From the NCBI GenBank assembly GCA_033807695.1, contig CM066301.1, positions 2,170,001 to 2,234,000 of the forward strand: 64,000 bases of DNA, written 5' to 3'. The stretch comes from Daedaleopsis sinensis. Lineage: Eukaryota; Basidiomycota; Agaricomycetes; Polyporales; Polyporaceae. A program made the position numbers and the translations under genes. Positions 24,216 to 36,700 of this stretch are shown piece by piece; the stretch's first letter is position 1; every line of letters begins with the position of its first letter. Under the pieces are notes generated by a model, which was not told the origin of the DNA, did not search any database, and saw only the letters and a list, made by a program, of their open reading frames with translations.

Positions 24216-26085
24216 TCAGTGATCACCGCCTCCTGAACTCATCCCTTCCACGGCAAACTGTACCCTTCTAACAGCAAGCGTCCGGAGGTTGACCAGCACA
24301 AGCACACCCGACTCCCTGAACTTCGGGAGCAGTACGATCCGACACCTCTTCGGGGCCTCTGCATCGTCTCCCACATCCGCGTCCCCATGCTCCTCGACGA
24401 GCTTGGTCGCGAACGCAGGCTGGTTGCCGACCACGTAAATATCCGGCGTCTGCGGAATCACGAACGGGTCCTTCTGGAAGTACGGGTGGCACCAGAGCGT
24501 GTCGGGGGCGGTGGGTGCAATGTGCCGCCAGCGCAGCGTCGCTTGCGCGAGGGCCATGCGCGAGATGGGCGGCGTGGGCACGTACTTGAACATGTCCTCC
24601 AGGGGCTGCCCCGAGTGTACGAGGATGGTGCGAGTCGGCTCGGGTGCGTCCGGGTCAGGGCCGCCGTTCGCTCGCGCTTTGGACGTCGAGGCCCCCGGCT
24701 GGCTAGCACGCGAGGCGGATGGCCCGGGGTCGCGTGCGCGAGCGACGGTGATGTAGCAGGGATTAGACTCGCACGAAAACGAGGCATAGTGCGAGGCGCC
24801 TCCGAACATCGCTCGCGGGAGGGGTTGTTGGGGCAGGATGGTCGCGGCAGGATCAGAGGGACCCGGAAGCAGATGCACGGGGATTGAACGACAGACGTCC
24901 GTGAGGTGGGCGGCCAAGTTCTGTGTAGGATGTGAGGCGACTGGCGCTGCTTGGTTATGTTTTCGCTAGTAGAGACTAGGATCAGCCGAAGACACTGACA
25001 TACAATATCGCGTACGTACGGATTTTCTATCCGTATCACCGCTCACGGCACTCGTGGGATTCTGTTGCATAGGCACAAGGGAGTTCCCCGCGATGATCAA
25101 TCTGGAGATGCGTGCAGACTGCGACTGGTCGTCCAGACCTCCAGCCTCGCCGGCGAGGTACTCCACAAGCATCTGGATTGGACCCTCAGCAGCGTTTGTT
25201 GCGCCCACTTCTAGGCCGGAGACCAACGCAACCCATTCATCCGAGTCTGTGGCGACCTCTCCTGTCGACTGTGGAGGTCAGCAGGAGTTTCGCTTGGGCA
25301 GAACGGCAGTACTGACCATCTATGTCCATAGACTGGTCCGACACTTTTGTTGGTGACCAGGGGAGACTGGCTGAAAGTTGTGGTGCCATTCCAGGGTAGC
25401 ACAAGTCGATCACTTCGAATTCGCCGCTGTTGGTTTCGATACCGAGAGCTCCAATGATAACCCCCGTGACGAGACACGCTGAACTAATACGATCGCCCAC
25501 GAGACACACCCGACCGGATTCGTCTTCCAGCATAACGCTATCGTTCTCAGAATGATATTTTTCTCGTGGAGGAGGAGCAGGGATAGAGCGCTGCGTTCAC
25601 CGGCATTCATTTCAGAGTGTGCCTCTCGACTCGCATGCGAATCACTCACATCCCGGGCTATGTCCTCCAGCACGTTGGGTTTGAGAGGCATGTCCATATA
25701 CACTGTGCCGATGACGAAGCATAGCTGGCCCTTCTCCACGTCAAGAACACGGGGAACAAAGACGGGACCGCCTGAGAGTGGATAGCGTTGGAAGATATTG
25801 TTGTACACAGTTTAAGCGAACACACCTGCAACTTCGCTCCATCTCTTCTTCGCGCGCTGCTCGACGTATTTCCGCAGGGTGTGTAGCCGGACAAAGTAGA
25901 TATTGGAATACTGGTGCTTGTATGACTTGTCGCCATGTTTGATGAGGAAAGACGCGTCTTCCGGCGGTGCGTGCAAGGTGGTCGCCTGACGCGTCAAGGG
26001 TGTAGTAGGCACAGGGCTGCGGTCCTCTGTGAGCCCAAGAAGGTGATGAGGGGGAGGAAGCTCACATAGGATCAACGACCGCCAT
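24216..26085 (-). CDS. POL31: DNA polymerase delta subunit B (POLD2 family)
   Basis: Second (non-catalytic) subunit of replicative DNA polymerase delta, with an OB fold plus an inactive calcineurin-like phosphoesterase fold. The start was chosen at 26085: MAVVDP, then a short exon 1 spliced to IPVPTTPLTRQATTLHAPP. Read parts in order: FLIKHGDKSYKHQYSNIYFVRLHTLRKYV, GGPVFVPRVLDVEKGQLCFVIGTVYMDM, SVMLEDESGRVCLVGDRI, VTGVIIGALG with FEVIDLCYPG, WVALVSGLEVG, ISRLIIAGNSLVP, VHLLPGPSDPAATILPQQPLP, DIYVVGNQPAFATKLV, and the final GVLVLVNLRTLAVRRVQFAV. These are all family landmarks. Stop TGA at 24216-24218. A Ser/Ala-rich insertion lies after NPCYITVARA. About six introns; junctions are by eye. Confidence 0.93.
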
Positions 26086-27356
26086 TGGTACGAGCTAGCG
26101 CAAATTGATACGAGCCACGTAGAGAAGGATATGTCTGTGGTGCAGGAGCCCGCGCGTGTGTAAGTAGCACGACTGGTCAGTGCGTGCGGCAGACGCGTCG
26201 AGAGCGCGTCGCGATCCGTTGGTCGTGTTTGGCTACGCTGCCGCCCGATCCATGACGTCACGACCGGGCCTGCCAACCCATTCAGACAGGTATCGCAGGT
26301 TCAGTCAAATTCAGTCCTGCCGAGTCACAACTCGCAACTTTACAGGACAAAGTGTACGGAGACTCTGTACGGTCTCTAAACAGATCCTCTGGAAGAGATC
26401 ATCTGGTCGTTACAGTCAGAGGTTTGCGACAACCCCATGAGGACTAGTAGAAGGAGGTACATGGAAAGGTACTTGTCTTGATGGAACCTCGTGGCCGACG
26501 AGGCCTACGCTCACTCCGGAGTCCGAGACTCCGAGTTAACGTTCATTGCAGCCGCTAGAGCCTAGCGAGAGCTATCAGCCAGGAACCGCCGACGTTTCTG
26601 ACAAAAATGATTGATTTGAAACTGGGGGGCTTTCGACAGCTCTCGACATCCCGCCGCGGAGTTCCCCTTGACGCTATCATTGTAATCAACGTATCCATTC
26701 AATCGTAACAAATTACAATGCACCTTCTAGCCTGCGCCAAGCAAGCGCCAAGGTCTGAAAGTTACTGATCCGTGCACAGTGCCAGATCTACTATGTGTGA
26801 TTACGAGCCTATACGTTGGGTGAATCCCCCAGCCGAAGGAAGTACAATACAGCTAAGCAAGTATATGAATGCAATTATATGCAATGCGATAGAGAATGTT
26901 GAAGGGAAGCGAACGCACGATCTATGAGTGCAAAGAACAAGGGGCCAGGACGCGAGCGAAATGTCCAGTGGTTGCCCGAGGACAGAGGCGCGATGAGACC
27001 GAGTTAACGGCCCTCGCGCAAGCAGCCTCGGCCGGGATGTTTTGGGCGATCCCGTCCAACGAGGGCGAGGACGAGGACGTCGCTCGAGTGTGCCCGCCGT
27101 GCTATCTTTAATCAATGCCACCGGACGCGGCTGCCACACCTGACAAGACGCCGGGTGGGAGGCACAACAATTTTAGACCATAGGGTGCTTGCTGTGCGCA
27201 CTGTCAAACTGTCCGAGAGACTGTCAGCGTCACGTATTGTCGGCATTAGGACACCGCGCCAAGCTGCCGACTCACGTCTATCTCACCGGCCTCCCTCTGC
27301 GACTCTTTGGTTGTGTCGATCCGGATGGCGATGCCGTCCCGAGCATGTGTCGAAAC
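26086..27356. other. Intergenic, no supported gene
   Basis: 1.27 kb holding the POL31 promoter and the region past the DUF6534 stop. The longest frame (27139-26801, minus) ends in a hydrophobic run but starts in Arg/Pro-rich sequence and has no family likeness. Confidence 0.55.
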
Positions 27357-29163
27357 CTACAGAGTGTGTGAGCCGACGCTCCGCCTGCCAGCCCATGGAT
27401 GATGGAGTCGACGTACACCGTATGTACCGCGAGTATTCGCGCCGTTGGTGTGCATGTCACGAAGAGAGACAGAGAGGTCGGTAGCGCCGGCCGAAGACGA
27501 ACCCTGTAAGCTCTTGCGGGCGTTGAGGGTGGCCAACAGCGAGTTGCAGTACACTAGCCGTGCCAGTGGCACACCAAACCAATTAGTGGGATACCGCGCG
27601 CAGAGACGACGAGTGGCTTACAACGGCCGATAAGGAAGTAGAAGGTAATGTAAACGAATGTGTTCGCAGCAGTGTAATAGGTGATCATAGATGCGACCGC
27701 GCACACGCTGGAAGGAACCTTGAGCATCGTCCGGTGTTAAACACGTCGGCAAACGTACCTCGTCAGCAGACCAGTGTTGACGGCGAAGACCATCTACACA
27801 TTACATGGCATACGATCACGGTGAGGTCGAGCAGGGAATTAGATGGGAGGGGGCACACACCAGCTTGTTGATGAGTGTGTTCGACCTTGAGAAGCTCGTC
27901 CGAGAGTTGTGCAAGATCGTGCACAGAATCAGGGCGATGAGGACGTCGCCAACAGCGGCGAAGGCGTTCATGCAGACCGACAAATCCTACACATGCAACA
28001 GTTAGATTATTCGTAAGATAACGGCATGTTATGAATGGAGCATTATGCGAGGCTGACCTTGAGTTCGTTCAGTTTCGCGAACGTCTTGATGTGGAACCCC
28101 CGTATGACATACACTGCGCGGAAATGATGTCAGACATTTCGTCAATAGGATACAAGTAGGTATTACTCACCCACTGATACCACTATATGTAGCCCCGCCT
28201 CCTTTAACAACCGACACCGCGGACGGTATATATCAAGACTTACCAAACTCGGCCAAGATGAGAGAAACTACAGGGATGACCAGGTAGTACTTGTGACCGC
28301 TAAGCCTCCAAATACGGTGGGCGAAGAAGCTGGACCATGGTTCGATATCAGATACCGTACAAGCTATGCACACGACAGTAACAACTCACCCCTGGACGAA
28401 CAGGCCCGTGAAACCCTGTAAGGAATGTGCGCGATGAGCCGAGTGACAACCCTACTTTACCCTTCGAGACATACGTTGAAGAGAACCTCCGTGATGATGG
28501 AGCTAGAAGGACTGATTCAGTACGACTACCGTGTAACGGAGTCATGTGCAATGACTCACAAGTTTGGCTTAGAGAGGGCAACGGGGTCCCCGAAGTTCGT
28601 GACTAGGTAGGAGTACACTGCAGGAAGAGTGCTCGTCAGCCGTATGTAATAGGAGACCTTCGCCCCAGTGAGATCGTACCGCTGTGTATGATAAGACCCT
28701 CAGGAACAGTTGATATGAGCATCTGGGAATGTGGTCGGACAACCGTCATAGCGACTTACCTGGTGTACACTATCCGACGCCCATGTTGCGAAGACCTTTG
28801 CACGGGTTGACGCGGGAATGGAGAGGAGCACAATTGGGGGGACTTACGAGGAGCTTCAAGGCCCATGGGTCCTTCCCGTAGCGCGTGTAGTAGTAGTACA
28901 ACTGGGAGCACGACACTGTGGGTCCATGAGCCTCCCGGACCGCAGAACACGACACGAGAGGAGGGAGCTCACCGCCGTACAAGCTGGTCCCGCAGACAGC
29001 TATCAGCTTTGCGTGCGCCAGAGTCGAGATACGAGGGTGACTCACATGCCGGAAGTGATCACACCCAGAAGGACCGCACCCATTCTATGCAAGATCGTCA
29101 GCCAGACACACAAGCCAGATGGGCACGAGCGACGACGGACGTTTGGTCGAGACTCGACGACAT
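27357..29163 (-). CDS. DUF6534 seven-helix membrane protein, about 16 exons
   Basis: Member of the large Agaricomycete DUF6534 family of polytopic membrane proteins of unknown function. The start is MSSSLDQT at 29163 (exon 1 29163-29141), then 29084-29046, an 11-base exon 28983-28973, 28915-28848, and so on to TAG at 27357. Joined reading: MGAVLLGVITSGILYGVSCS, QLYYYYTRYGKDPWALKLL, FATWASDSVHQ, VYSYLVTNFGDPVALSKPN, ITEVLFNGFTGLFVQGFFAH, RIWRLSGHKYYLVIPVV, VYVIRGFHIKTFAKLNELKD, DVLIALILCTILHNSRTSFS, TLINKLMVFAVNTGLLTSVC, and finally FVYITFYFLIGRLYCNSLLA, TLNARKSL. These match the family order of helices, including the LLATLNAR end. Another exon (28182-28171) is 12 bases. One junction, after LISTVPE, is uncertain. 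Confidence 0.88.
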
Positions 29164-31383
29164 GGCGAGATGGGGTGTGACCTGGAGAGCAATGTACAGG
29201 GGCCGGGGCCGTGATTTGGAAACATATGGGTCGCCGTCCTTTAAACCCATCGTGAGGAGCATGAGATCTTGAGACCCGATCTACGGCGGGCACCGCCTGC
29301 TCCAGGATCTAGGCTTCAACATTCTACGTAGTAACCGACGGTCTTGGGTCGCAATATTAATCAGTGGCGATCTGGGGTCTGCGCTCGCGGCAGAAGATTC
29401 CACGCGTCGGTGACCATTAATACGGCGCTTGCAGCCCAGGAGAAAAATGTTCCAGAAATGTTCACTGCTTGATCAGAGGCTTCCTGTTCAAACGTACTTA
29501 TTTCGGGTGGAACCTGTAACCCGTTGGAAACCAGGGCAGAAAAAAGCCGTGTCGCGGGTTGGAGCAACTACGGAACATTAGAATATGCGCTTGCACAGCG
29601 TTCTTTTGCCTTGACAATAATATTCCTCGGACTTGTCTGAACTTGTCCCGACGGTAGGCCTCGGTAGGCTCGTCGCAAACCCCTCACACGAGGCGCTGGC
29701 GTGGCGCCGGAGGGTTCTGGTACGAGACTAGTCCCGACGGCACAATAAGTACACTTACAGACAAGCGCGATCAATTAGTGCCTTCCTCCCTGGATTGGCG
29801 CTACAGTCTCTGACCGTTCAAGTACATATATGCATGACATTGACATCCCAAGGCTCATATCTCTGCGTGTGAGGTCAGGTTCCACAGCTGTGCACGTGGG
29901 CCTACTCTTATGGCAGAACACCTAAATGTCGACTTCGGGTTTCACCTGGCGATGAATTGATGGCGTTCAGTATGTCCTATACCTAATATAGAAATCAGTC
30001 ACGTCAGCGGCGGCCGTGCCTAGCCGTGCGGCACCCAGAAAAACTTCAAGCTCACTGAAGTTTACTGGGTCTTACTGACAGAGTCTAATGTCTAACAACA
30101 AAGGAGGGTAAGTAATCAGAGTGGTACACATTCGATTGGAGAGACAGAGAGAGACTGGTCACCGTTTCATCTGACACTTCGCAGTCATCAGAACATTTTA
30201 CCCTCGTGAGAGGTCCACCGGGAGAAGACAAGAATGATGAGTCCGTGCACCCGCGCTTGAGGAGGACCATACGTTTCACATCAGGGGACTAGTACTTACT
30301 AAAAAGGTTCATCAGGTGCGTCGCGGTGCGACGACGGTGCGACACAGAAGGGACACAGATTATGTAATCCCAAACTCCGACGTAAGTATCACTACTTACT
30401 ACTAGTAGGATCGATTGATGGCGACATAGGGCGACACTGGGGCGACATGCACCACGGGGTGCAGTTTGGTCAGACCGTGCCAGTGGTCTCGTGCAGTACT
30501 AACTTTAAGTAGATATCAGTATCATATATGTGGATGCAGCCTGAGCAGTGTACGGAGACTAGTCGGTACCACGTGTACGATATCGATGTCGATGTCGATG
30601 AACTTCAGGATGGGAACCATCCGAGTGGCCTGTTGCAAGTCTCGTACCCACCATCGAAGTACTTATCGCCCGCACCACATTACAGCACCTCACCAGGCTC
30701 ACCACGTCCGAGTAGCCGCGGTGGTGGGTATCGCGCTCTTAAGTACCACGACGGATGCACTGTAGGTACGAGACCAGTCGGCGGCCAACATGTCATTTGC
30801 CCTAGCTATAGTACTCCAGACGAAGCAAAACATGGTGACGATTCTGAGCACACACCAAGAATAACGCCAAGTTCAAGGACTAACCTGCATGTAAGTCGTC
30901 GTTGGAACAGCGTTAAATTGAACGTCGAACGTCGAATATTTGAACAGACGGACCGTTTGTTACCATTGGCGCTCCGGCTCCGGGCCCGGGCCCGTCCTCC
31001 AACGACTCGTGTTTCTTATGACGACGGTCTGGCTTCTGTCTGGCTCGTTCTGGTCTCCCATCCGAACGATTAATCGATGCTATCTCTGCTGAACAGTTGA
31101 GGAGGTCGTACGCGTGCAGTGTAACGGTGCAGATGATCGAGATGTGAGTGTCTACCACAGTAACCACTGTCTAGATCTTAGAGCTCATGCACATGTACAG
31201 TACGCGCGCACGGACGAGAGCCAGCTGGCCTTCTGTCGACACGGATGAGACGGCTCCGCTATGAAAATGACGGCAGACGGTGAGCACGTTTGCGAGGCAC
31301 AGTGGGCACAATGATGTCACTAAGAGCCATGTCCTAAACTATGACTCTGCGTTATTTATATCGTCGCTGTGCATGTTTTTGCC
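29164..31383. other. Intergenic, short GC-rich repeats, no supported gene
   Basis: 2.2 kb without a convincing gene. It contains clustered short repeats at 30315-30450 and a GATGTC triple repeat near 30583-30600. The minus frame at 29567-29361 (68 residues) has one hydrophobic segment but no family features. Confidence 0.55.
30313..30452. repeat. Clustered short GC-rich direct repeats
   Basis: Three GGTGCG(A/T)C copies at about 30315-30343, and three GGCGACA copies about 80-110 bases further on (30420-30446). The two motifs resemble each other (core GCGAC). No gene overlaps them. Confidence 0.6.
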
Positions 31384-31390
31384 TATATAA
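31384..31390 (+). promoter_or_regulatory. TATA box of glutamate decarboxylase
   Basis: TATATAA 50 bases before the ATG at 31440, followed by a C-rich stretch typical of fungal core promoters. Confidence 0.6.
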
Positions 31391-31439
31391 CCCCCCACTG
31401 CCCGCATCTCCTCCTGCCACTCTACCCCAATCTTGCACC

Positions 31440-33435
31440 ATGTCTCTCTCCAAGGTTTGTCGTCGTCGTCGTCGTCGTCGTCGACTTCATCCACCAATCA
31501 CCGTCTCCGTAGCACCTCAATGCCGATCAGCTCATCCAATCTGCAAAGGTACGTCATCGCTGGTGTGTGCGCATGCAAACAACATCTCACGCGGGGTCGT
31601 TATAAGGACCATAAAAGTCACGTCCATAGCTCCACCAATCATACTGCCATCCACCCGTATGGTGGTCGTTACGGCACCGAGCCCATTCCCAAGTACAAAC
31701 TTCCTTCGAAGGTCTCTGCGTTCACGTCCGTGCACTATATTCCCTCTGACGCCTTGTTTTGCCAGGGGGTTGATGCAGATTCGACTTACCAACTCATTCA
31801 CGATGAGCTGTCTCTGGATGGCTCCCCGGCCCTCAACCTGGCATCCTTCGTACACACATGGATGCCGAAGCAGGCCGATCAGCTCATGATGGAAAATATC
31901 TCGAAAAACCTCATTGACCAGGACGAATACCCCATGACGCGTAGGCGCAGTCTAAATTTGTATCTCGTGCATCGAACTGAAGTTTATCACAGAGGTCATC
32001 CATACACGTTGCGTTTCCATTCTTGCGGACCTATGGCACGCGCCCTCTACCCAACAGGCGATCGGTACCGCGACCACCGGGTCGTCCGAGGCCATTCAGC
32101 TTGGCGGACTGGCTATGAAGCGCATCTGGCAGGAGAAGCGCAAGGCGGCAGGCAAATCGATTCACGAGCCTGGGCCGAACATCGTCATGGGTGCCAACGC
32201 TCAGGTCGCTCTTGAGAAATTCGCGCGTTACTTCGACGTCGAGACGCGTCTTGTACCTATCTCCGAAGAGAGCCACTACCGACTCGACCCCAAGAAGGCG
32301 ATGGAGTACGTCGACGAGAATACGATCGGTGTCTACGTCATTTTAGGAAGTATGAACATTCACTCCCGCTTGATGGTCGTGGCGTTTCTGACGTTAGAAC
32401 ATATATAGGCACCTACACTGGACACTACGAGCCTGTCAAGGAGATGGCGGTGTTGCTGGATGAATTTGAGGCTCGCACAGGGCATTCCGTTCCTATCCAC
32501 GTTGATGCCGCTTCGGGGGGCTTCATCGCGCCGTTCGCGACGCCTAAGCTGGAATGGGACTTCAGGGTTCCGCGCGTCGTTTCCATCAACACTTCGGGGC
32601 ACAAATTCGGCTTGTCGTACGTGGGCGTAGGCTGGGTGATATGGCGCTCCAAGAAACTCTTGCCAAAGGACCTCATCTTCGAGCTACACTACCTGGGGTC
32701 CGTTGAGTACTCCTTTTCGCTCAACTTCTCGCGGCCAGCGCATCCTATCATCGCCCAATACTTCAACTTCGTGCACCTTGGCTTCGAGGGCTATCGCAAT
32801 GTTGCCCTACAAGATCTCAAGAACGCGCGTCTTCTGAGCCGTGCGCTAGAGAAGAGCGGACTCTTCACTGTACTCAGCGACATCCACCGGTCAGAAGAGG
32901 GCTTGCTCTCTACAGCTCATTTGGCGATTGACGAAGAGAGCGTCGAGGTCAGTGTAGCATCCGTGCTCTGTTTCCCGTGTCCTCTTGCTAAGTCCTTGGA
33001 TGTAGAGCTATATCCCAGGGTTACCCGTTGTTTCTTTCAAGTTCTCGGAAGAGTTCCGCAAGCAGAACCCCGATGTGCAGCAGAAGTGGGTTCAGGTCCT
33101 CCTCCGCGCAAAGGGCTGGATAGTTCCCAACTACGAACTCGCGCCGGATCTGGAGCAAGTGGAGATCTTGCGTGTTGTCGTTCGCGAGAACTTGACTGCG
33201 GTCATGGTCGACAGACTTGTCGCCGACATTGTGCGTGATATAACCCGCATGGATGTATGTGATGATTACTCACCGGTCTCCCCAGCTTGACGTGGTAGAG
33301 AACCTCGCGAAGCAAGATTCTCCCATCCATGCCCTGAATGCGCTGAAGGGTCGGAAGACTGTCGAGGGACATCACGGTGGCTTGGAGGAGGGTTCCGGCA
33401 GCAAGTCGAGTGGAACTTACGCTAAGCAGTGCTGA
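31440..33435 (+). CDS. GAD1: Glutamate decarboxylase, 541 aa
   Basis: PLP enzyme converting L-glutamate to GABA, part of the GABA shunt. Eight exons: 31440-31454 (15 bases), 31513-31548 (36 bases), 31607-31711, 31766-31940, 31993-32349, 32409-32947, 33006-33254 and 33286-33435 (TGA). All phases agree, giving 541 residues. Motifs: ALNLASFVHTWMPKQADQLM, GTATTGSSEAIQLGGLAMKR, HVDAASGGFIAPFATP, and the PLP lysine in VSINTSGHKFGLSYVGVGWV. Then come RPAHPIIAQYFNFVHLGFEG and GWIVPNYELAP. The end SSGTYAKQC is usual for fungal GAD. No calmodulin-binding tail was recognised. Intron 1 contains a GTC triplet run. The gene lies head-to-tail with HID1 (about 310 bases). Confidence 0.96.
31457..31483 (+). 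repeat. GTC microsatellite inside GAD intron 1
   Basis: About seven consecutive GTC/TCG triplets directly after the 5' splice site of the first glutamate decarboxylase intron. Confidence 0.85.
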
Positions 33436-33743
33436 GCGGAAGCGCCACAGCGCTGTTCAATGGACGGTCTATCGAATTCGTTTTACAAGGTGTACGATAC
33501 GCTTCATGACTGTATATCACGCAACGTTTAGCATGGCCTTGCAGTTGGCTATGTCGAGATGCTAGTAGCTAAGGAGTGCGACGAACTGCTCAGCGCTCAG
33601 CGCTCAGTCCCCGAGATAGTGTCCAGGAATATGACATGTGCCTAAACACTGGACCGCGCGAAAGAGCGCGCATTTAACATCCGTCAGTATCTCGCCACGA
33701 CCTGTCCACTCTGACTGTCTCGTACATCGCCTCGTGAGATGCA
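33436..33743. promoter_or_regulatory. GAD-HID1 intergenic region
   Basis: 308 bases holding the GAD 3' UTR and the HID1 promoter. A short direct repeat, GCTCAGC in nearly three copies, lies at 33588-33607. No TATA box was seen. Confidence 0.4.
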
Positions 33744-36700
33744 ATGGACGGCTTGAAAATGTTCACAAAGCTCCCTCAGAAGATACCGGACCCATTCAAT
33801 CTACTAGGAGACCAACCGAAGCTTGCTTTCCGCAGTCAACCCGGAGGAATAGCAAAGCTCGCTACGACCCGCGTAAGTCTGAAGCACAGAATGCTTGGTC
33901 AATGGAGACGATATCGCGGTATTCACGGGTCTCCGATACTGCTAGAACATCTCCGAGAAGGACTCTTACTGGGATCAGGTACGCTCGCTTTGTCACTCCC
34001 AGCACAGTTCTCGATTCACCTTCTGCATTCTCTCGCCAGTATGTCGTCCTATTCGACTCCGCCTCGGACGTCTTCACTCTCATATCCCACAATGACGGTA
34101 CGTGTGTACGCTCTACGACCCCGTATCCCTCGTATATTCAAGGCTGTCCGGTTCGTCCCGCACCTGCCCCCCGCGCTCTCCCAAACAGTCCGCCGCGCAC
34201 TGTACGAAGCCCCGGAGAACGTCGCAACGCTCATCCGCGTCATCACCTCCCGCCTCTTCAATCTAGTCTCGGACCACACGTTCCCCGCGCCGCCGTCCTC
34301 GTCCGTCAGTTCCCTAGCGTCCTCCCTCTACCGCACCGGCACCGGGGCCGGCGCGGAGCGCAACGCGACCAAGGAGGTGCTCAACTGCATCCGCGTCCTG
34401 CAGCGCGTCCTCCCCGCCGTCTTCGAGATCGAGAGCGAGCCGAGCAGGCTCGAGCAGGAGGTCCTGTGGCGGCGCGCTGAGGCGCGGGAGGCCGGGGTGG
34501 GAGGGCCAGCTGCGGGCGGGGCGGGCGTGGTGGAGGAGTCGAGTGCGCAGCCGCAGTTCGTGATCGAGGACGACGACGAGAGCGACGAGGAGGACGGGAG
34601 CCCGCGCGGGCACGCGCACAAGCCGCCGCCCCCACAGTCGCCGCCGTCGGGCGAGAGGTCGGAGGGGGCGGCGAGGCCGAAGGAGCTGCTGCCGTCCATC
34701 GCGGAGCGGCTGTTCAGCTGTCTGGTCGACCTCATGTTCTGCTGTGGGTTCACGCTGCCGACGAAGATACAGGTCGACCATTACAAGATCAACTATGTCA
34801 TCTGGTGCGTCTGTTTCCTTCGTGTTTCCATCATGCATTGTACGTGCGGGATGTTCACCCGCCGCGTCTAGGGAGAAAGGCATCGGGTCGACGGTGGACC
34901 CTGGTCCAAGCCAGCAGTACGAGAGCAACAAGACGGAGGTGCTGCGACTCCTCCTTGTGCTCCTTTCGCGCCAGATCTACGCGCCGCCCTCTGCACTCTT
35001 CATATCCCCGTCCTCATACACTCTACACTTCGTGCAGAAGCTTGCGAGGCGCGACGTGCTGACGGTCCTCTGCTCACTCATGAACACAGCTTTGAACGCG
35101 GCACATTCTGGGAGCGCGAACATGATGGGCACCGTCACGGGACGTCTTCCGTATAACCACCTGCTGCTCAAGGGAGAGGATCATCGCACGACTCTCGTTT
35201 CGACATGTTTCCAGGTGCTGTGTGTACTGCTCGACTTCCAGAGCGGGAGCGCGCGAGACGCAGGGACCGAGGGACAGGTCTCTGGTCCCACCGCGAAGAC
35301 GAATGCCTTCCGGTATTTCATCGCCAAGCTGGTCAGTGTCCTTATGGTCACATGAATGCGTATCTCTCACCTCAGAATAGCATCGGCCAAATGACTTTGC
35401 ATTCATCCTGGATGGGATAGTCGGCATTTTCGAAGATGAGATGTCCTCTATCAGTGGACTACTACCAGGGTCTAAGAAGTCGTTGCCCTACATGGTCGAA
35501 GCTGGTACGTTCATGCAGTGTCTACTTTCCTTGTTCAGTGACCGATTTCCTGCAGTAATCTTCCTATGGAAGGTCGTCGACCTCAACAAGGTAGGATGCG
35601 CGACCAATCTTGAAGCATTGAGGATACTGACTATGTGCAGAAATTCCGCGCATATCTCCTTGACTCTGAGAAAGCAATGGACGTACTTGCGTACCTTCTT
35701 TGTTACGGACATGAGATCAAGGACAAGCCAGGTAATATTGTCCTAGTTTCTCTTCCTAGATTACTGACTCAAGTATGCGTGCGCTAGAACAACACGGAAT
35801 GTGCAGAGTGCTGTCTTATTTGATTCAGGGCCTTTCAGCGGAACGGGCATTCGGTTTCAAGTTGAGCTCCCCTCTGCGAGCTCAAGTACCTCAGAAGTAC
35901 GCGGCCATGGGCACTGCGGGCGATTTCATGGTTCAGGTCAGTATCGCCAAGTCTGTTCGAGCATCGCACGGTGTTGATTCCTTTTCAGTCCATCTATTCC
36001 ATGGTCGCGACAACATCCGGAAGTTTGAACTCGCTGTATCCTGCACTGATCATTGCGCTCTCCAACTCTGCTCCTTACCTCAAGAACCTCAGCGTGACAT
36101 CGTCAGCACGCCTGCTGCAGCTCTTCACCGCATTCTCAAACCCTTCATTCCTTCTCTCCGACGAGGGTCACCCCAGATTACTGTTTTTCATGCTCGAAGT
36201 CTTCAACAGTGTCATCATGTACAACCTCTCCGAGAACCCGAACCTTGCATACGGCCTCATCCGCGCCCACAAACAGTTCGAAGACCTCGGAACGTTCACG
36301 CTCGCCCGCGGTCTCCGCGAAATCAGGCGCAGGGAGCAGGCGAAGGAGGAGCGCGCGAACCAGGCCAAGGGCTCTCTCGACAAGGGCAAGAGGCGCGCGA
36401 GGGATATCGAGGAGGGTGACCCTGCGAGCGAGAAGGCACGCCTGCTGCGCAGCGAGACGGGCTCGCTGGACCTGCCGCGAAACACGGACTCGACGGACAC
36501 GCTCTCCGAGGCCCTCGGACGACATGCGGATGACGAGCAATCGCCGACGCGACCCTTGATGTCCCCGCCCGCGATAGAGGCGCCGCCATTGCCGACTCCT
36601 TCCTCGGCAGGACCGACGGATGTCTCGGAGAAGGCAAGGGGGAAGATGCGGGCGGCTGGGAGGTCGCTCTCGGGCGACATGACGGGCAGCTTGGAACGCC

